Counted from the first letter of the stretch, positions 27,121 through 36,173 are shown. The stretch: DNA of 64,000 nucleotides from Desulfosporosinus youngiae DSM 17734 (GCF_000244895.1 NZ_CM001441.1:186001-250000); one strand, 5' to 3'. The notes: generated by a model from the sequence alone, not told the origin. Numbers and translations: made by a program.

Positions 27121-28005
27121 ATGGCGATTATGAGATCTATTATGTATATTCCTGGAAACAATCCTAAAATGGTGGCAAAAGCTCCTGAGTTCCCGGCTGA
27201 CATTATTACACTTGACCTTGAGGATTCTGTTCCACCGGCTGAAAAAGAAGCTGCTCGTAAAATTGTTGCCGAAAACCTCAAATATGCTGCCCAAGGTGGA
27301 GCACAAGTATTTGTACGTATTAATAACTGGGAAACAGAATTAACCAACGATGATTTAGAAGCTATTGTTCATGAAGGACTGCATGGAGTAACCTTAGCTA
27401 AAACAGGTTGTGCTGCAGACGTACAACGTCTGGATTGGAAACTTGAAGAACTTGAGCGTCGTCGTGGCTTAGAAGTAGGGTCAGTTAAGATCTCTATGCT
27501 TCTTGAAACTGCAAAGGGAATCATTAATGCAGCAGAGTGCTGCTTAGCAAGCAAACGTAATGTTAACGCTATTTTCGGTGCGGTAGACTATTGCCGTGAT
27601 ATGCGCGTTAAACTAACCAATGAAGGGGTAGAGCAGCAATACGGTCGTGCTCACGTGGCAGTTGCATGCCGTGCAGCTAGAATCATCGCTATTGATGCTC
27701 CTTTCGTAGACTTCAAGAATATTGAAGCTTTTGAAAGAAACGTAGCGGAAGGACGTCAAATGGGTTATGAAGGGCGTATGATCATTCACCCAGGACAAGT
27801 TGAGCCTTCCAATCGTATGTATTCTCCTGATCCTGCCGATGTTGAGTGGGCTACTGGCGTTGTGAAAGTGTTTGAAGAAGAGGGTATTGCTAAGGGTAAG
27901 GCCTCCGTTTCTTATAACGGCAAGATGGTGGATACCCCTGTTTATGAAAATGCTAAAGATATCTTAGCAGCTCAAGCTGAGATTGATGCTAAAAACGCTA
28001 AGTAA
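27121..28005 (+). CDS. CitE/HpcH-type lyase, probable malyl-CoA lyase
   Basis: This 294-residue HpcH/HpaI-family TIM barrel has RSIMYIPGNNPKMV and LDLEDSVPP at the N-terminus. Catalytic candidates are Arg66, Glu129 and Asp156 (FGAVDYCRDM), matching the CitE/Mcl metal and CoA site. It is a stand-alone protein with no citrate lyase alpha or gamma genes nearby, so a malyl-CoA (or citramalyl-CoA) lyase joining acetyl-CoA with glyoxylate is the best reading. AGGGGGT precedes ATG 27121. Codon use (many CGT, GCT, GAA) looks like that of a highly expressed gene. Confidence 0.82.
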   Translation: MAIMRSIMYIPGNNPKMVAKAPEFPADIITLDLEDSVPPAEKEAARKIVAENLKYAAQGGAQVFVRINNWETELTNDDLEAIVHEGLHGVTLAKTGCAADVQRLDWKLEELERRRGLEVGSVKISMLLETAKGIINAAECCLASKRNVNAIFGAVDYCRDMRVKLTNEGVEQQYGRAHVAVACRAARIIAIDAPFVDFKNIEAFERNVAEGRQMGYEGRMIIHPGQVEPSNRMYSPDPADVEWATGVVKVFEEEGIAKGKASVSYNGKMVDTPVYENAKDILAAQAEIDAKNAK

Positions 28006-28025
28006 GACACTATTAACTGCACAAT

Positions 28026-28070
28026 AATTGTTTGGTTACCTCTATAAATGAGGTGACCAAACAATTTCTT
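28026..28070 (+). terminator. Terminator between lyase and malic enzyme genes
   Basis: A 17-bp stem (AATTGTTTGGTTACCTC with GAGGTGACCAAACAATT, one G-U) around TATAAAT, followed by a T-rich stretch. It may reduce rather than stop read-through into the malic enzyme gene. Confidence 0.75.
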
Positions 28071-28144
28071 GCTTGTTTATTAAAATAGGTGTAGGATTTT
28101 CTTAGGTAAAAATTAGAAAAAGGGTTAAAAGGAGGAAGATGAAC

Positions 28145-29401
28145 ATGAGCCGTATTAAGGATCTTCGCGAAGAGGCCTTGGCATTTCATGCAGTGAAACC
28201 AGGTAAACTCGAAGTTAGGGTAACGTGTCCGGCACAAGACAGAGACGATTTGACTCTCGCTTATTCCCCCGGAGTCGCGGAACCTGTTAAGGAGATCGGC
28301 AAAGACATCGAAAACCTCGATATTTATACCAACCATGCCAACTTTGTCAGCATTGTTTCTAACGGTACGGCTATTCTTGGACTTGGCGATCTCGGGGCGG
28401 CTGCCTCCATGCCGGTTATGGAAGGTAAAGCTCTTCTCTTCAAAACCTTTGGAGATGTAGATGCCTTCCCGATCTGTGTCAATACTAAGGATGTTGACAA
28501 AATCATTGAGATCGTCGAATTAACGGCTCCTACGTTTGGCGGAGTTAATTTAGAGGATATTAAAGCTCCTGAATGCTTCCAAATCGAGGAAGGCCTCAAA
28601 AATCGCGGAATATTTAAAGGACCTATTTTCCATGATGACCAGCATGGAACGGCGGTTGTCACCTTGGCCGGACTTTATAATGCGCTTAAGGTTGTCGGCA
28701 AGAAAATCGAAGATGTCAAAGTTGTCGCAAATGGCGCAGGGGCCGCTGGAATCGCAATTATTAAACTCTTGATGAGCGTTGGTTTGAAAAATGTCATTAT
28801 GTGTGACACAAAAGGAGCCATTTACGAAGGCCGGACAGTAGGTATGAATCCTTGGAAAGAACAAATTGCTGCGGCAACCAACCCGGATAAGTATAGCGGA
28901 GATCTTACCGGAGCACTTGTAGGTGCCGACGTGTTTATTGGCGTCTCAGCAGCAGATGTACTTAATGAAGATATGATTAAATCGATGGCCAAAGATCCTA
29001 TTTGCTTCTGTCAGGCCAACCCAATTCCTGAGATCTGGCCGATTGAACGAGCTATCGAAGCAGGTGCCGCAGTTATTTCGACTGGTCGGTCTGATGTAAT
29101 TAATCAAATCAACAATGTATTAGCCTTCCCTGGAATGTTCCGTGGCGCTATCGATGTTAGAGCAACTGACATCAATGATGCTATGAAGATCGCTGCAGCT
29201 AAAGCCATTGCGGATTGTGTCTCTGCGGAGGAACTTAATGCGAGTTTCATTATGCCTAGCACCTTGAATCCAGAGGTAGCCCCAGCAGTTGCAGCTGCAA
29301 CTGCAAGAGCAGCCATTGAAAGTGGAATTGCCAGAAATCCCATTGATCCTGCCAGTGTAGCAGAAAACCTTAAAAAGAGATTAGCAAACCAATATAAATA
29401 A
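28145..29401 (+). CDS. NAD(P)-dependent malic enzyme
   Basis: This 418-residue short-form malic enzyme oxidatively decarboxylates malate to pyruvate and CO2. Tyr40 (LAYSPGVAEPV) and Lys95 (MEGKALLFK) fit the catalytic pair, FHDDQHGTA (163-170) binds the metal, and NGAGAAG (196-202) is the dinucleotide-binding loop. ATG 28145 is preferred: GGAGGA lies 8 bases upstream, whereas ATG 28139 is too close. In this island it would convert malate released by the ligase to pyruvate, closing a glyoxylate-oxidising cycle through acetyl-CoA. Confidence 0.92.
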   Translation: MSRIKDLREEALAFHAVKPGKLEVRVTCPAQDRDDLTLAYSPGVAEPVKEIGKDIENLDIYTNHANFVSIVSNGTAILGLGDLGAAASMPVMEGKALLFKTFGDVDAFPICVNTKDVDKIIEIVELTAPTFGGVNLEDIKAPECFQIEEGLKNRGIFKGPIFHDDQHGTAVVTLAGLYNALKVVGKKIEDVKVVANGAGAAGIAIIKLLMSVGLKNVIMCDTKGAIYEGRTVGMNPWKEQIAAATNPDKYSGDLTGALVGADVFIGVSAADVLNEDMIKSMAKDPICFCQANPIPEIWPIERAIEAGAAVISTGRSDVINQINNVLAFPGMFRGAIDVRATDINDAMKIAAAKAIADCVSAEELNASFIMPSTLNPEVAPAVAAATARAAIESGIARNPIDPASVAENLKKRLANQYK

Positions 29402-29418
29402 TTAGTGCTTCTCTGACT

Positions 29419-29448
29419 AAAAAGGGCCATTAATATGGTCCTTTTTTT
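29419..29448 (+). terminator. Rho-independent terminator after malic enzyme gene
   Basis: AAAAAGGGCCAT pairs with ATGGTCCTTTTT around TAAT, followed by further T. It marks the end of the glyoxylate island. Confidence 0.88.
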
Positions 29449-29631
29449 GCGTTGTCTTAAAGACTATAACTTATACTATAAGCTATGCAGAGATTAGAAT
29501 TTGGGTATGATTGGTTTAAGGGCCGTAGGAAGAGTGGGGAGTTTATTGACCATTTTTATGGTAACTGATAGAATTTGCTTTGTTTAGTTATTTATGAGGA
29601 TGTTTAGAAATTGGATAAAGGGGTAACTAGT

Positions 29632-30552
29632 ATGCATACACCAAGTGGTAAAGCTAAGTTTAGTATGAATAAGGAAAAACGTAAATGTACTTATATTGAA
29701 GTAACCACACCCTCAGAGCTAATGAAGTTTTTAACGGAAGAATTTCCGGCTAAAAGCCGTAAAGATATTAAGTCGCTTTTAGCTCATCGTCAAATTTCAG
29801 TGGACAATGAAGTCATCACCCAATTTAATCATCCCCTCATAAAAGGGCAGCAAGTTGTGGTCAATTGGGCTAAAGTATTAATAGAAGAGCAGCCTCAAGG
29901 TCTAAATATTGTATTAGAAGATGACTATATTATAATCATTGAAAAACAGGCCGGACTGCTCTCCATTGCAACGGACACAGAAAGAGAGCAAACAGCTTAT
30001 AGTATCTTAAGTGAGCATGTTAAGAAAAGGGATCCAAAGAACAAGATCTTTATCTTACATCGTCTTGATCGAGAGACGTCTGGGGTGATGATGTTTGCGA
30101 AAAGTGAGAAAATCCAGCAAATCATGCAAACGTCTTGGAAGGAAGCTGTTTTAGAGAGAACTTATGTGGTTGTTGTGGAGGGTACAGTGGGCAAGGAGCA
30201 AGGAACGATCACTTCTTGGCTGAAGGAGAACAAAGCGTTTATTATGTACTCCAGCCGCACTCCTAATGATGGTCAAAAAGCAATAACACATTATAAAGTC
30301 CTTAAGAAGAATAAACACTATTCTTTATTAGAAGTAAAATTAGAAACTGGAAGAAAAAATCAAATTCGTGTCCATATGAAAGATATAGGGCATAGTGTAA
30401 TTGGGGACAAGAAGTATGGGGCGACAAAGCACCCTATTGCGCGACTAGGACTTCATGCTCGAGTTTTAGCGTTTAAGCATCCGATCACTGGAGAAGAGGT
30501 TCGTTATGAGACAGATATTCCGCAGGAATTCTTAAATCTGTTCAAACAATAG
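29632..30552 (+). CDS. RluA-family 23S/tRNA pseudouridine synthase
   Basis: This 306-residue protein has an S4-like N-terminal domain (KSRKDIKSLLAHRQISVDNEVI) and the RluA catalytic motif HRLDRETSGV with its nucleophilic Asp, followed by GRKNQIRVHMKDIGHSVIGDKKYG. It isomerises uridine to pseudouridine in rRNA or tRNA; the exact site cannot be read from sequence. ATG 29632 follows AAAGGGG by about 8 bases; an in-frame TTG at 29611 lies before that site. Confidence 0.88.
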   Translation: MHTPSGKAKFSMNKEKRKCTYIEVTTPSELMKFLTEEFPAKSRKDIKSLLAHRQISVDNEVITQFNHPLIKGQQVVVNWAKVLIEEQPQGLNIVLEDDYIIIIEKQAGLLSIATDTEREQTAYSILSEHVKKRDPKNKIFILHRLDRETSGVMMFAKSEKIQQIMQTSWKEAVLERTYVVVVEGTVGKEQGTITSWLKENKAFIMYSSRTPNDGQKAITHYKVLKKNKHYSLLEVKLETGRKNQIRVHMKDIGHSVIGDKKYGATKHPIARLGLHARVLAFKHPITGEEVRYETDIPQEFLNLFKQ

Positions 30553-30564
30553 TGAAGGGATGGA

Positions 30565-31386
30565 TTGTCGTTGGTGAATCAAAAGATGGGTCAGTATCCG
30601 CTGGGGATATTTTCGTGGTTTGGTTATATGCTTCCTTTTAAAGACAGAATTCGTCTGATCAAAGAAGCCGGGTTTACAGCTACTTCTATATGGTGGGAAG
30701 ACGAAGAAATGCCATGGCCGATAAAAAAAGAGAGCATGCCTCAGTTAGTTAGGGATATGGGGTTAATTGTTGAGAATATTCATGTTCCCTTTAATAACTC
30801 GGGTGAGTTGTGGTCAGAGCAAGAATTGGAACGATCCCGAATGATTGAGAGCCATCTTCATTGGCTTGATGCCTGCGCAAAGCATAAAATACCCATCATG
30901 GTCATGCACTTGACAGAGGACGGCAATCATCCAGTTCCTAATACATATGGCGTAGAAAGTATGTTGCAACTCGTAAAAGCTGCCGAGAAGCTTGGAGTAA
31001 CAATCGCCATAGAAAACACTCAAAGGAGTGACAATGTTCCCTATATACTTGATAAAATTCAATCGGAATATTTAGGGTTTTGTTATGATAGTTCCCATTA
31101 TTTTTTAACGGATAAGCAGGATTTCCATCTGTTAGATAACTATGGGGGACGATTAGTTGCGACGCATTTGTCGGATAATGATGGGATAAAAGATCGGCAT
31201 TGGCTTCCTGGACAGGGTATTATTAATTGGAATGAAGTAACTAAACACTTTCCCACAAAGTTTAGCGGTTATTTGACCCTTGAAGCTTATCCAACGAACG
31301 AAGAGCGTGAAGATTCGCCAGAGAATTTTCTTATGAAGGCGCATCAAAGGGTTACTAAGATTCGGGACTTATTAATTAAAGCTTAG
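30565..31386 (+). CDS. Sugar phosphate isomerase/epimerase-like TIM-barrel protein
   Basis: This 273-residue protein is of the xylose isomerase-like / AP endonuclease 2 family. Metal-ligand candidates come in the expected order: Glu in IAIENTQ, Asp and His in GFCYDSSHYF, His in ATHLSDNDG, DRHWLPGQGIINW, and Glu in LTLEAYP. The substrate is unknown. There is no ATG at the front: TTG 30565 (AAGGGA upstream), TTG 30571 and GTG 30574 are all possible, with ATG 30586 a shorter choice. It lies 12 bp after the pseudouridine synthase gene and is probably co-transcribed. Confidence 0.78.
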   Translation: MSLVNQKMGQYPLGIFSWFGYMLPFKDRIRLIKEAGFTATSIWWEDEEMPWPIKKESMPQLVRDMGLIVENIHVPFNNSGELWSEQELERSRMIESHLHWLDACAKHKIPIMVMHLTEDGNHPVPNTYGVESMLQLVKAAEKLGVTIAIENTQRSDNVPYILDKIQSEYLGFCYDSSHYFLTDKQDFHLLDNYGGRLVATHLSDNDGIKDRHWLPGQGIINWNEVTKHFPTKFSGYLTLEAYPTNEEREDSPENFLMKAHQRVTKIRDLLIKA

Positions 31387-31431
31387 GGTTTATTCATATA
31401 GGCTATGCAACTAAGACTCTCCAAAAGAAAA

Positions 31432-31455
31432 AACCGGGTTTACACCCGGTCTTTT
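31432..31455. terminator. Bidirectional terminator overlapping the small minus-strand gene's stop
   Basis: ACCGGGT and ACCCGGT form a 7-bp stem around TTAC, with A-tract and T-tract sides. The minus-strand stop codon (31440-31442) lies in the loop, so the hairpin ends both the isomerase transcript and the 31440-31550 transcript. Confidence 0.75.
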
Positions 31456-31550
31456 GATACATTTTTGCCAATTTTATCAGAATCATGGGGGAAGGGAATC
31501 TTCTCTGTGTTATCTGGTTTACGCGATTTATTGTTAGTTTTCTTAGCCAT
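31440..31550 (-). CDS. Small basic/polar protein, 36 residues
   Basis: ATG at 31550 has AAAGGGGG about 10 bases upstream, giving a 36-residue product starting MAKKTNNKSRKPDNTEK and ending VSKDRV. It is hydrophilic and Lys/Asn/Asp-rich, with no membrane segment. I do not recognise it; small acid-soluble or spore-associated peptides are a possible comparison. The good ribosome site and a terminator exactly at the stop codon argue that it is real. Confidence 0.6.
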   Translation of the reverse strand: MAKKTNNKSRKPDNTEKIPFPHDSDKIGKNVSKDRV

Positions 31551-31655
31551 TTCGTTTTTACCCCCTTTAGAGTTTCACAACTATAATCCCCTGATTTACT
31601 GATAACATGCATCGCGCAAACTAGATGATAAAGTGAGAAATGGAGTTGTTTCGGA

Positions 31656-31979
31656 ATGTCAAGGTTAGAGCGTGAAAAATCAACGGTACAGATGATGATC
31701 GAGTTATACTGTAAAGCTCATCACCGCCCTGAAAGACAATTATGTTCAGACTGCCAGGAATTATTAGAGTATGCTATGACTCGTCTCTCTCATTGCAAAT
31801 TTCAAGAAAGTAAACCAACCTGTGCTAAATGTACGGTGCATTGCTATAAACCGCAAATGCGTAAACGAATCCAAGAGATAATGCGTTATTCGGGTCCCAA
31901 GATGATATATACTCATCCAATTGCGGCAATAAGACACTTATTTGATGGAATGAAGAAGGAAAAGGAGGATAATAGCTAA
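31656..31979 (+). CDS. YgbA-family (nitric oxide-associated) Cys-rich protein
   Basis: This 107-residue protein matches the YgbA_NO pattern: REKSTVQMMIELYCKAHH, then LCSDCQELLEYAMTRLSHC, KPTCAKCTVHCYKPQMR and MRYSGPKMIYTHP. Seven conserved-looking cysteines and two histidines suggest metal or iron-sulfur binding. The E. coli homologue is induced by nitric oxide through NsrR; the biochemical role is not settled. Here it stands alone, its stop overlapping by 4 bp the stop of the convergent Nudix gene. Confidence 0.82.
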   Translation: MSRLEREKSTVQMMIELYCKAHHRPERQLCSDCQELLEYAMTRLSHCKFQESKPTCAKCTVHCYKPQMRKRIQEIMRYSGPKMIYTHPIAAIRHLFDGMKKEKEDNS

Positions 31980-32575
31980 ATAGACCAGTTGGATGAGATT
32001 TGATAGAGAGTTGATAACCTGCCTATAAGATCCGCGTCCTTATTTAAGATGAGGCCCTGAGAAATAGAGCGACATGCCTGGATGGCACTCAGAGTCAACG
32101 AGGAGATCTTAAGGGTTCGACATTCTTCAAAGGTAAAGAACCCCAAATTACTGACTTCTTCTGGTTGAGCGTGAAGAGTTCCCTCAAGCAAGCTCATTTG
32201 AAAAATAATATAGGTGTCATGTTTTTCGGTTGAACAATTTGAAGGGCGATCTCGTAGGGCAATAATTGAAAGAGGTTTTGCCTTGATACCGGTCTCTTCT
32301 TGCATTTCGCGTACAATTGCATCCCCGATGGATTCTCCTTGATTCACATATCCTCCAGGGATCGTCCATATTCCTTTGCCAGGGTTGTGGGCACGTTGAA
32401 CCAAAAGGACTTTGCCTTCGTTCCAAAGGATCCCTCCGACCCCGAGGGAGAAACTCCCCCAATCGATATAGGAACAGTTAGGACATGAGCTGCGAAGATG
32501 GTTGTCAATAGTCGACGTTTCCAGAGGTTCGGCACATACTGGGCAGAAACCATAAGGGACTGTGTAGTTTGACAT
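31976..32575 (-). CDS. Nudix hydrolase with N-terminal zinc ribbon
   Basis: This 199-residue protein has an N-terminal C-x2-C...C-x2-C ribbon (FCPVCAEP, SCPNCSY) followed by a Nudix box G-x5-E-x7-REMQEETGI (VNQGESIGDAIVREMQEETGI). The order resembles NudC-like or ADP-ribose/NADH pyrophosphatases, although the SQPWPFPQS motif of NudC is absent. It probably hydrolyses a nucleoside diphosphate derivative. ATG 32575 has AAAGGA 7 bases upstream; the ATG at 32581 is too close to it. Confidence 0.87.
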   Translation of the reverse strand: MSNYTVPYGFCPVCAEPLETSTIDNHLRSSCPNCSYIDWGSFSLGVGGILWNEGKVLLVQRAHNPGKGIWTIPGGYVNQGESIGDAIVREMQEETGIKAKPLSIIALRDRPSNCSTEKHDTYIIFQMSLLEGTLHAQPEEVSNLGFFTFEECRTLKISSLTLSAIQACRSISQGLILNKDADLIGRLSTLYQISSNWSI

Positions 32576-32633
32576 AGTCATTTCCTTTCTAACAGTTAAT
32601 CTGGTGAAGATTTTTTTAGCCGGGAGTTAAGGT

Positions 32634-33854
32634 TTAACATTCGATTTTGAGTTCTTTGGTCTCCTTTTCAAGAAGAAAGTTTTGAACAGCTTTACCGTAG
32701 ATGAAGAAGATTATCGCTGACATGCCTAAAAAGGAAATTGCGAGCAGCCATACACTAGAGCCCCCGCCAAAGTCATACATTATTCCACCGAAAAAGGGGC
32801 CAATCATACGTCCTCCAGATGTAGCACCTCCGACAAACCCTTGATAAGCACCCTCTTTTCCCGGCGGGGAAATCTGAGCTGCGGCAGCAGGAACAGCGGG
32901 TAGAATAAGCATTTCTCCCAGCGTAATAATGAGCATCGCTAAAACATAGGTCCAATATGGAAACTTTCCTAACAGGATTATAAATCCAATAGTTAAGAGA
33001 AGTCCACCGAGGTAAAATTGACGTTTGAAGGAGCGGGCCCAAGTTTCAATTACTGAAGTTAAAAGAGGCTGTAACGTCACGATAAAAATACCATTGAGCG
33101 TCCAAAGCACGCTGTAAGAAACGAGAGAAAAACCGTACTGGGTCATTACAACAGGCAGAATCGTTACGAGCTGAACATAAGCGCCCCAGACAAGGAATAT
33201 CCCCCCTGCTAAGGTTAGAAGCACTTTAAAGCTCTTGTCTTTAGTGATCTGCTGAGGTTGCTGTTTCGGTGATAACAAATGAGTGGGCGCGCTGCGTTCA
33301 GAAATACCGATGAGCACTAAGATCAGATAGATTAGGAAAGCGATTGCATTGAGAGAGAATACGAAACGAAACGAAGCCTGAGCAATAAATCCTCCGATGG
33401 CGGTACCGACCGCTACCCCCGCATTATTGGAGACATATAGAAGATTAAAGCCCCGGCGCCCACCTTCCGGCCAAACTGCATTTAACAGTGTATAAAGTGG
33501 AACGAAGATAAATGCTTGGGCTAAGCCAAAGAGTATAAGCGCAGGGGCGTAAACTCCCCAGATCGGTAGAATACCCATAGCTCCGAGGAAAAGAACTGCG
33601 CCAACAAGCCCGACAATCATTACTTTTCTGGGTCCATAGCGATCGGCTAAAAAACCACTCAAGATTTGACCAAGTAAAGAAACTGCGGATTGAAGGGCAA
33701 GAAGGGTGCCGGCTTCTGTCAAGGTGCGGTTTAAAACTGTATGCATAAAAAGGCTATTCAAAGGCCACATCAGAGAATTGCCAGTGGACTGTATAAATCC
33801 GCCAATAATTAGAATTAATACGGGCCGGGGAATATTTAAAGGTTTGAATTTCAA
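32634..33854 (-). CDS. Major facilitator superfamily transporter
   Basis: This hydrophobic protein of about 406 residues has 12 probable membrane helices and the MFS loop motif GFLADRYGPRKV between helices 2 and 3, typical of drug/proton antiporters. Substrate unknown. I favour TTG 33854, which lies 9 bases after AAGGTGG and directly before the first helix (FKPLNIPRPVLILIIGG). An ATG at 33938 would add 28 polar residues but has no ribosome site. It is upstream of the Nudix gene on the same strand, possibly one transcript. Confidence 0.82.
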   Translation of the reverse strand: MKFKPLNIPRPVLILIIGGFIQSTGNSLMWPLNSLFMHTVLNRTLTEAGTLLALQSAVSLLGQILSGFLADRYGPRKVMIVGLVGAVLFLGAMGILPIWGVYAPALILFGLAQAFIFVPLYTLLNAVWPEGGRRGFNLLYVSNNAGVAVGTAIGGFIAQASFRFVFSLNAIAFLIYLILVLIGISERSAPTHLLSPKQQPQQITKDKSFKVLLTLAGGIFLVWGAYVQLVTILPVVMTQYGFSLVSYSVLWTLNGIFIVTLQPLLTSVIETWARSFKRQFYLGGLLLTIGFIILLGKFPYWTYVLAMLIITLGEMLILPAVPAAAAQISPPGKEGAYQGFVGGATSGGRMIGPFFGGIMYDFGGGSSVWLLAISFLGMSAIIFFIYGKAVQNFLLEKETKELKIEC

Positions 33855-34019
33855 AATAAAGACCACCTTAAGTTTATTAAAACTAGCAGAAGGTCGCTGG
33901 CGTCTGTCAGTTTTTTTATGACTATGATAATTTGGCATTCGAATCGAATGAAAGCAAAACCTCTAAATAGGCATAAATAGCAGCCTATATGAGAAACTAT
34001 TTGAAAAGGAGTGTGAAGC

Positions 34020-34607
34020 ATGAAGTTTTCTGAAACCGAATCATTCAAAAATCTAAGTGATGCCTTTGCAGGCGAGTCTCAAGCGCGCAATCGTTATGCT
34101 TTTTTCGCTGGTGTGGCTAAGAAAGAAGGGTATCAACATATTCAAGCTGTTTTTGAGGAAACGGCTGACAATGAGAAGGAACATGCCAAGGTGTTCTATA
34201 AGTTGCTTGTTGCCCATACCCGGGAAGAAACTAACATTATACATGTGGATGCCGATTATCCGTTAGTTTATCAAGATACTTTGACGAATTTAAGAGCTGC
34301 GGCTGCCGGTGAAAGAGAAGAATGGGCAGAAATATATTCAAAGTTTGCCAGTGTTGCTGAAAAGGAAGGATTTGCAGATATTAAAAGAGCCTTTCAAACA
34401 ATTGCTGAAATCGAGAAGCACCATATGACTCGTTTCGATCATTATGCTGATGAAATTCAAAGAGGAACCATTTTCAGAAAGGACACGTCAACTGTATGGA
34501 AATGCACAAACTGTGGCTATATCCACGAAGGCCCGGAAGCACCTGATGAATGTCCGGCCTGTGCACATCCTCAGGGATACTTTGAGGAACTGCCTGAGAA
34601 CTATTAA
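34020..34607 (+). CDS. rbr: Rubrerythrin
   Basis: This 195-residue protein has a four-helix diiron domain with E-x-x-R/H motifs (AGESQARNRY; EETADNEKEHAKVF; EREEWAEIY; EIEKHHMTRF) and a C-terminal rubredoxin-like domain CTNCGYIHEG...CPACAHPQGYF. It reduces hydrogen peroxide in the cytoplasm of anaerobes. AAAAGGAG precedes ATG 34020. Flanked by its own terminator. Confidence 0.96.
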   Translation: MKFSETESFKNLSDAFAGESQARNRYAFFAGVAKKEGYQHIQAVFEETADNEKEHAKVFYKLLVAHTREETNIIHVDADYPLVYQDTLTNLRAAAAGEREEWAEIYSKFASVAEKEGFADIKRAFQTIAEIEKHHMTRFDHYADEIQRGTIFRKDTSTVWKCTNCGYIHEGPEAPDECPACAHPQGYFEELPENY

Positions 34608-34623
34608 TCTATCCACATTTAAG

Positions 34624-34653
34624 ACACCCACTCCTTCCAAGTGGGTGTTTTAT
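34624..34653 (+). terminator. Terminator after rubrerythrin gene
   Basis: ACACCCACT pairs with AGTGGGTGT around a 7-base loop, followed by TTTTA. Confidence 0.85.
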
Positions 34654-34757
34654 AGTTTACTTCACTAGGTGGATAATTTAACTTGCAATTTCAAGGGATT
34701 ATGAACATAATAGTAGCTATAAGATTCAGAATATTACACAAAATCGGAGGAGAGGGA

Positions 34758-35945
34758 ATGAAAGTACCTGTAAAGGAATTAGAAAAACGAGTTGCCGATT
34801 TCCAGGTCAGTATGAAAACGAGGGAAATTGAAGGAGCACTATTGGTTCAACGAGCGGATACCCTCTATTATACAGGAACTGCCCAAAATGTTCATCTCTA
34901 CGTTCCGGTTACAGGTAAGCCAATCGTTCTGGCCTATCGGGATTTTGCCAGAGCTCAGAAAGAAAGTTCGTGGGAAGTCTTACCCCTTAAAGGCATATCG
35001 AAAATCCCAAATAATATCCAGGAAGCTGGACTCCCCTTACCGGGAATACTTGGCTTAGAACTAGATGTTCTTTCAGTCAATCAATTTGAGCGCTATCGTA
35101 AAACATTTCCCAACGTTACTTTGGTTGATGTTTCTGCTGAGATCCGTCGACAGCGTGCCGCAAAGTCCGATTGGGAGTTAGCCCGACTCGAGGAAAGTGC
35201 GCAGATCTTACCTGCGGTATTAGAGTTTGCCAAGGAAATTCTTCACCCTGGAATGACTGAAGTTCAGCTTGAAGGGTTGCTTGAAAGTAAAGCTAGGGCG
35301 CTTGGTCACGGTGGTCATGTCCGAATGCGTGGTTTTAATTCGGAGTTTCATGTTGGTGCCGTCACTTCAGGAGCTCGGGCAGCAGCATCTGGCTGTTTCG
35401 ATGGACCGGTTACAGGACAAGGCATCTCCATTTCCCATCCGAATGGTGCCTCTATGGTGCCGATTCAAAGAGGAGAACCAATCGTTGTAGATATGGTCAC
35501 AGTGGTCCATGGCTATCAGATTGATCAAACTCGGATCTTGAGTCTGGGCTCTTTATCTGAAGAGCTGATTAAGGCCTATGAGGCAGCCAGGCGCGTCGAA
35601 GAGAAAATTCGTAGTGCCTTAATCCCAGGGAGAGTTGCAGGAGAAGTCTATGAAGAGATCCTGGCCTGGGTTCGTGAAAATACTCCTTATGAACATAATT
35701 TTATGGGCTATGGTACAAGTAGGGTGAGCTTTGTAGGGCATGGGGTGGGACTAGAGCTTGATGAGCTTCCGACTATCAGTAAGGGATCTAAAGAAGTGCT
35801 GAGAGCTGGAATGGTAGTGGCAATCGAACCTAAGTTCGTATTTCCAGGTATTGGAGCGGTAGGGATTGAAGATACGGTTGTCATTGAAGCTGAAAGGGGC
35901 GCCAGGTATCTTTCGTTCACTCCAAGAGAATTAATAGTTATATAA
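34758..35945 (+). CDS. M24 family Xaa-Pro peptidase (metal ligands intact)
   Basis: This 395-residue protein has a creatinase-like N-terminal domain and a pita-bread catalytic domain. Ligands visible: the two Asp in VDMVTVVHGYQIDQTR, His in FVGHGVGLELDELP, Glu in AIEPKFVFPG, and Glu in GIEDTVV. It should remove N-terminal residues before proline or act on short peptides in the cytoplasm. ATG 34758 has GGAGGAGAGGG directly upstream. It contrasts with the altered M24 gene at the left edge of the window. Confidence 0.9.
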   Translation: MKVPVKELEKRVADFQVSMKTREIEGALLVQRADTLYYTGTAQNVHLYVPVTGKPIVLAYRDFARAQKESSWEVLPLKGISKIPNNIQEAGLPLPGILGLELDVLSVNQFERYRKTFPNVTLVDVSAEIRRQRAAKSDWELARLEESAQILPAVLEFAKEILHPGMTEVQLEGLLESKARALGHGGHVRMRGFNSEFHVGAVTSGARAAASGCFDGPVTGQGISISHPNGASMVPIQRGEPIVVDMVTVVHGYQIDQTRILSLGSLSEELIKAYEAARRVEEKIRSALIPGRVAGEVYEEILAWVRENTPYEHNFMGYGTSRVSFVGHGVGLELDELPTISKGSKEVLRAGMVVAIEPKFVFPGIGAVGIEDTVVIEAERGARYLSFTPRELIVI

Positions 35946-36056
35946 GCGAACTTGGTCGTCCAGGATAAATGATTGACTGTTCAATTAAGTTACGCACATT
36001 CATAAACCATAATGATGGAAGATATCGGTCTATATTGTAGAAATTTCAGGATAACG

Positions 36057-36084
36057 TCCCTGCACATGCTGCAGGGATTTTTTT
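36057..36084 (+). terminator. Terminator after M24 peptidase gene
   Basis: TCCCTGCA pairs with TGCAGGGA around CATGC, followed by a T7 tract. Confidence 0.88.
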
Positions 36085-36173
36085 CGTAGGCAGCGAATTC
36101 TCAGAATGGGTTAAAGTTTTAGATTTGGAAACCTTATCTTAATCGGATCGATCGAATACGGGTGGAGGAGACC

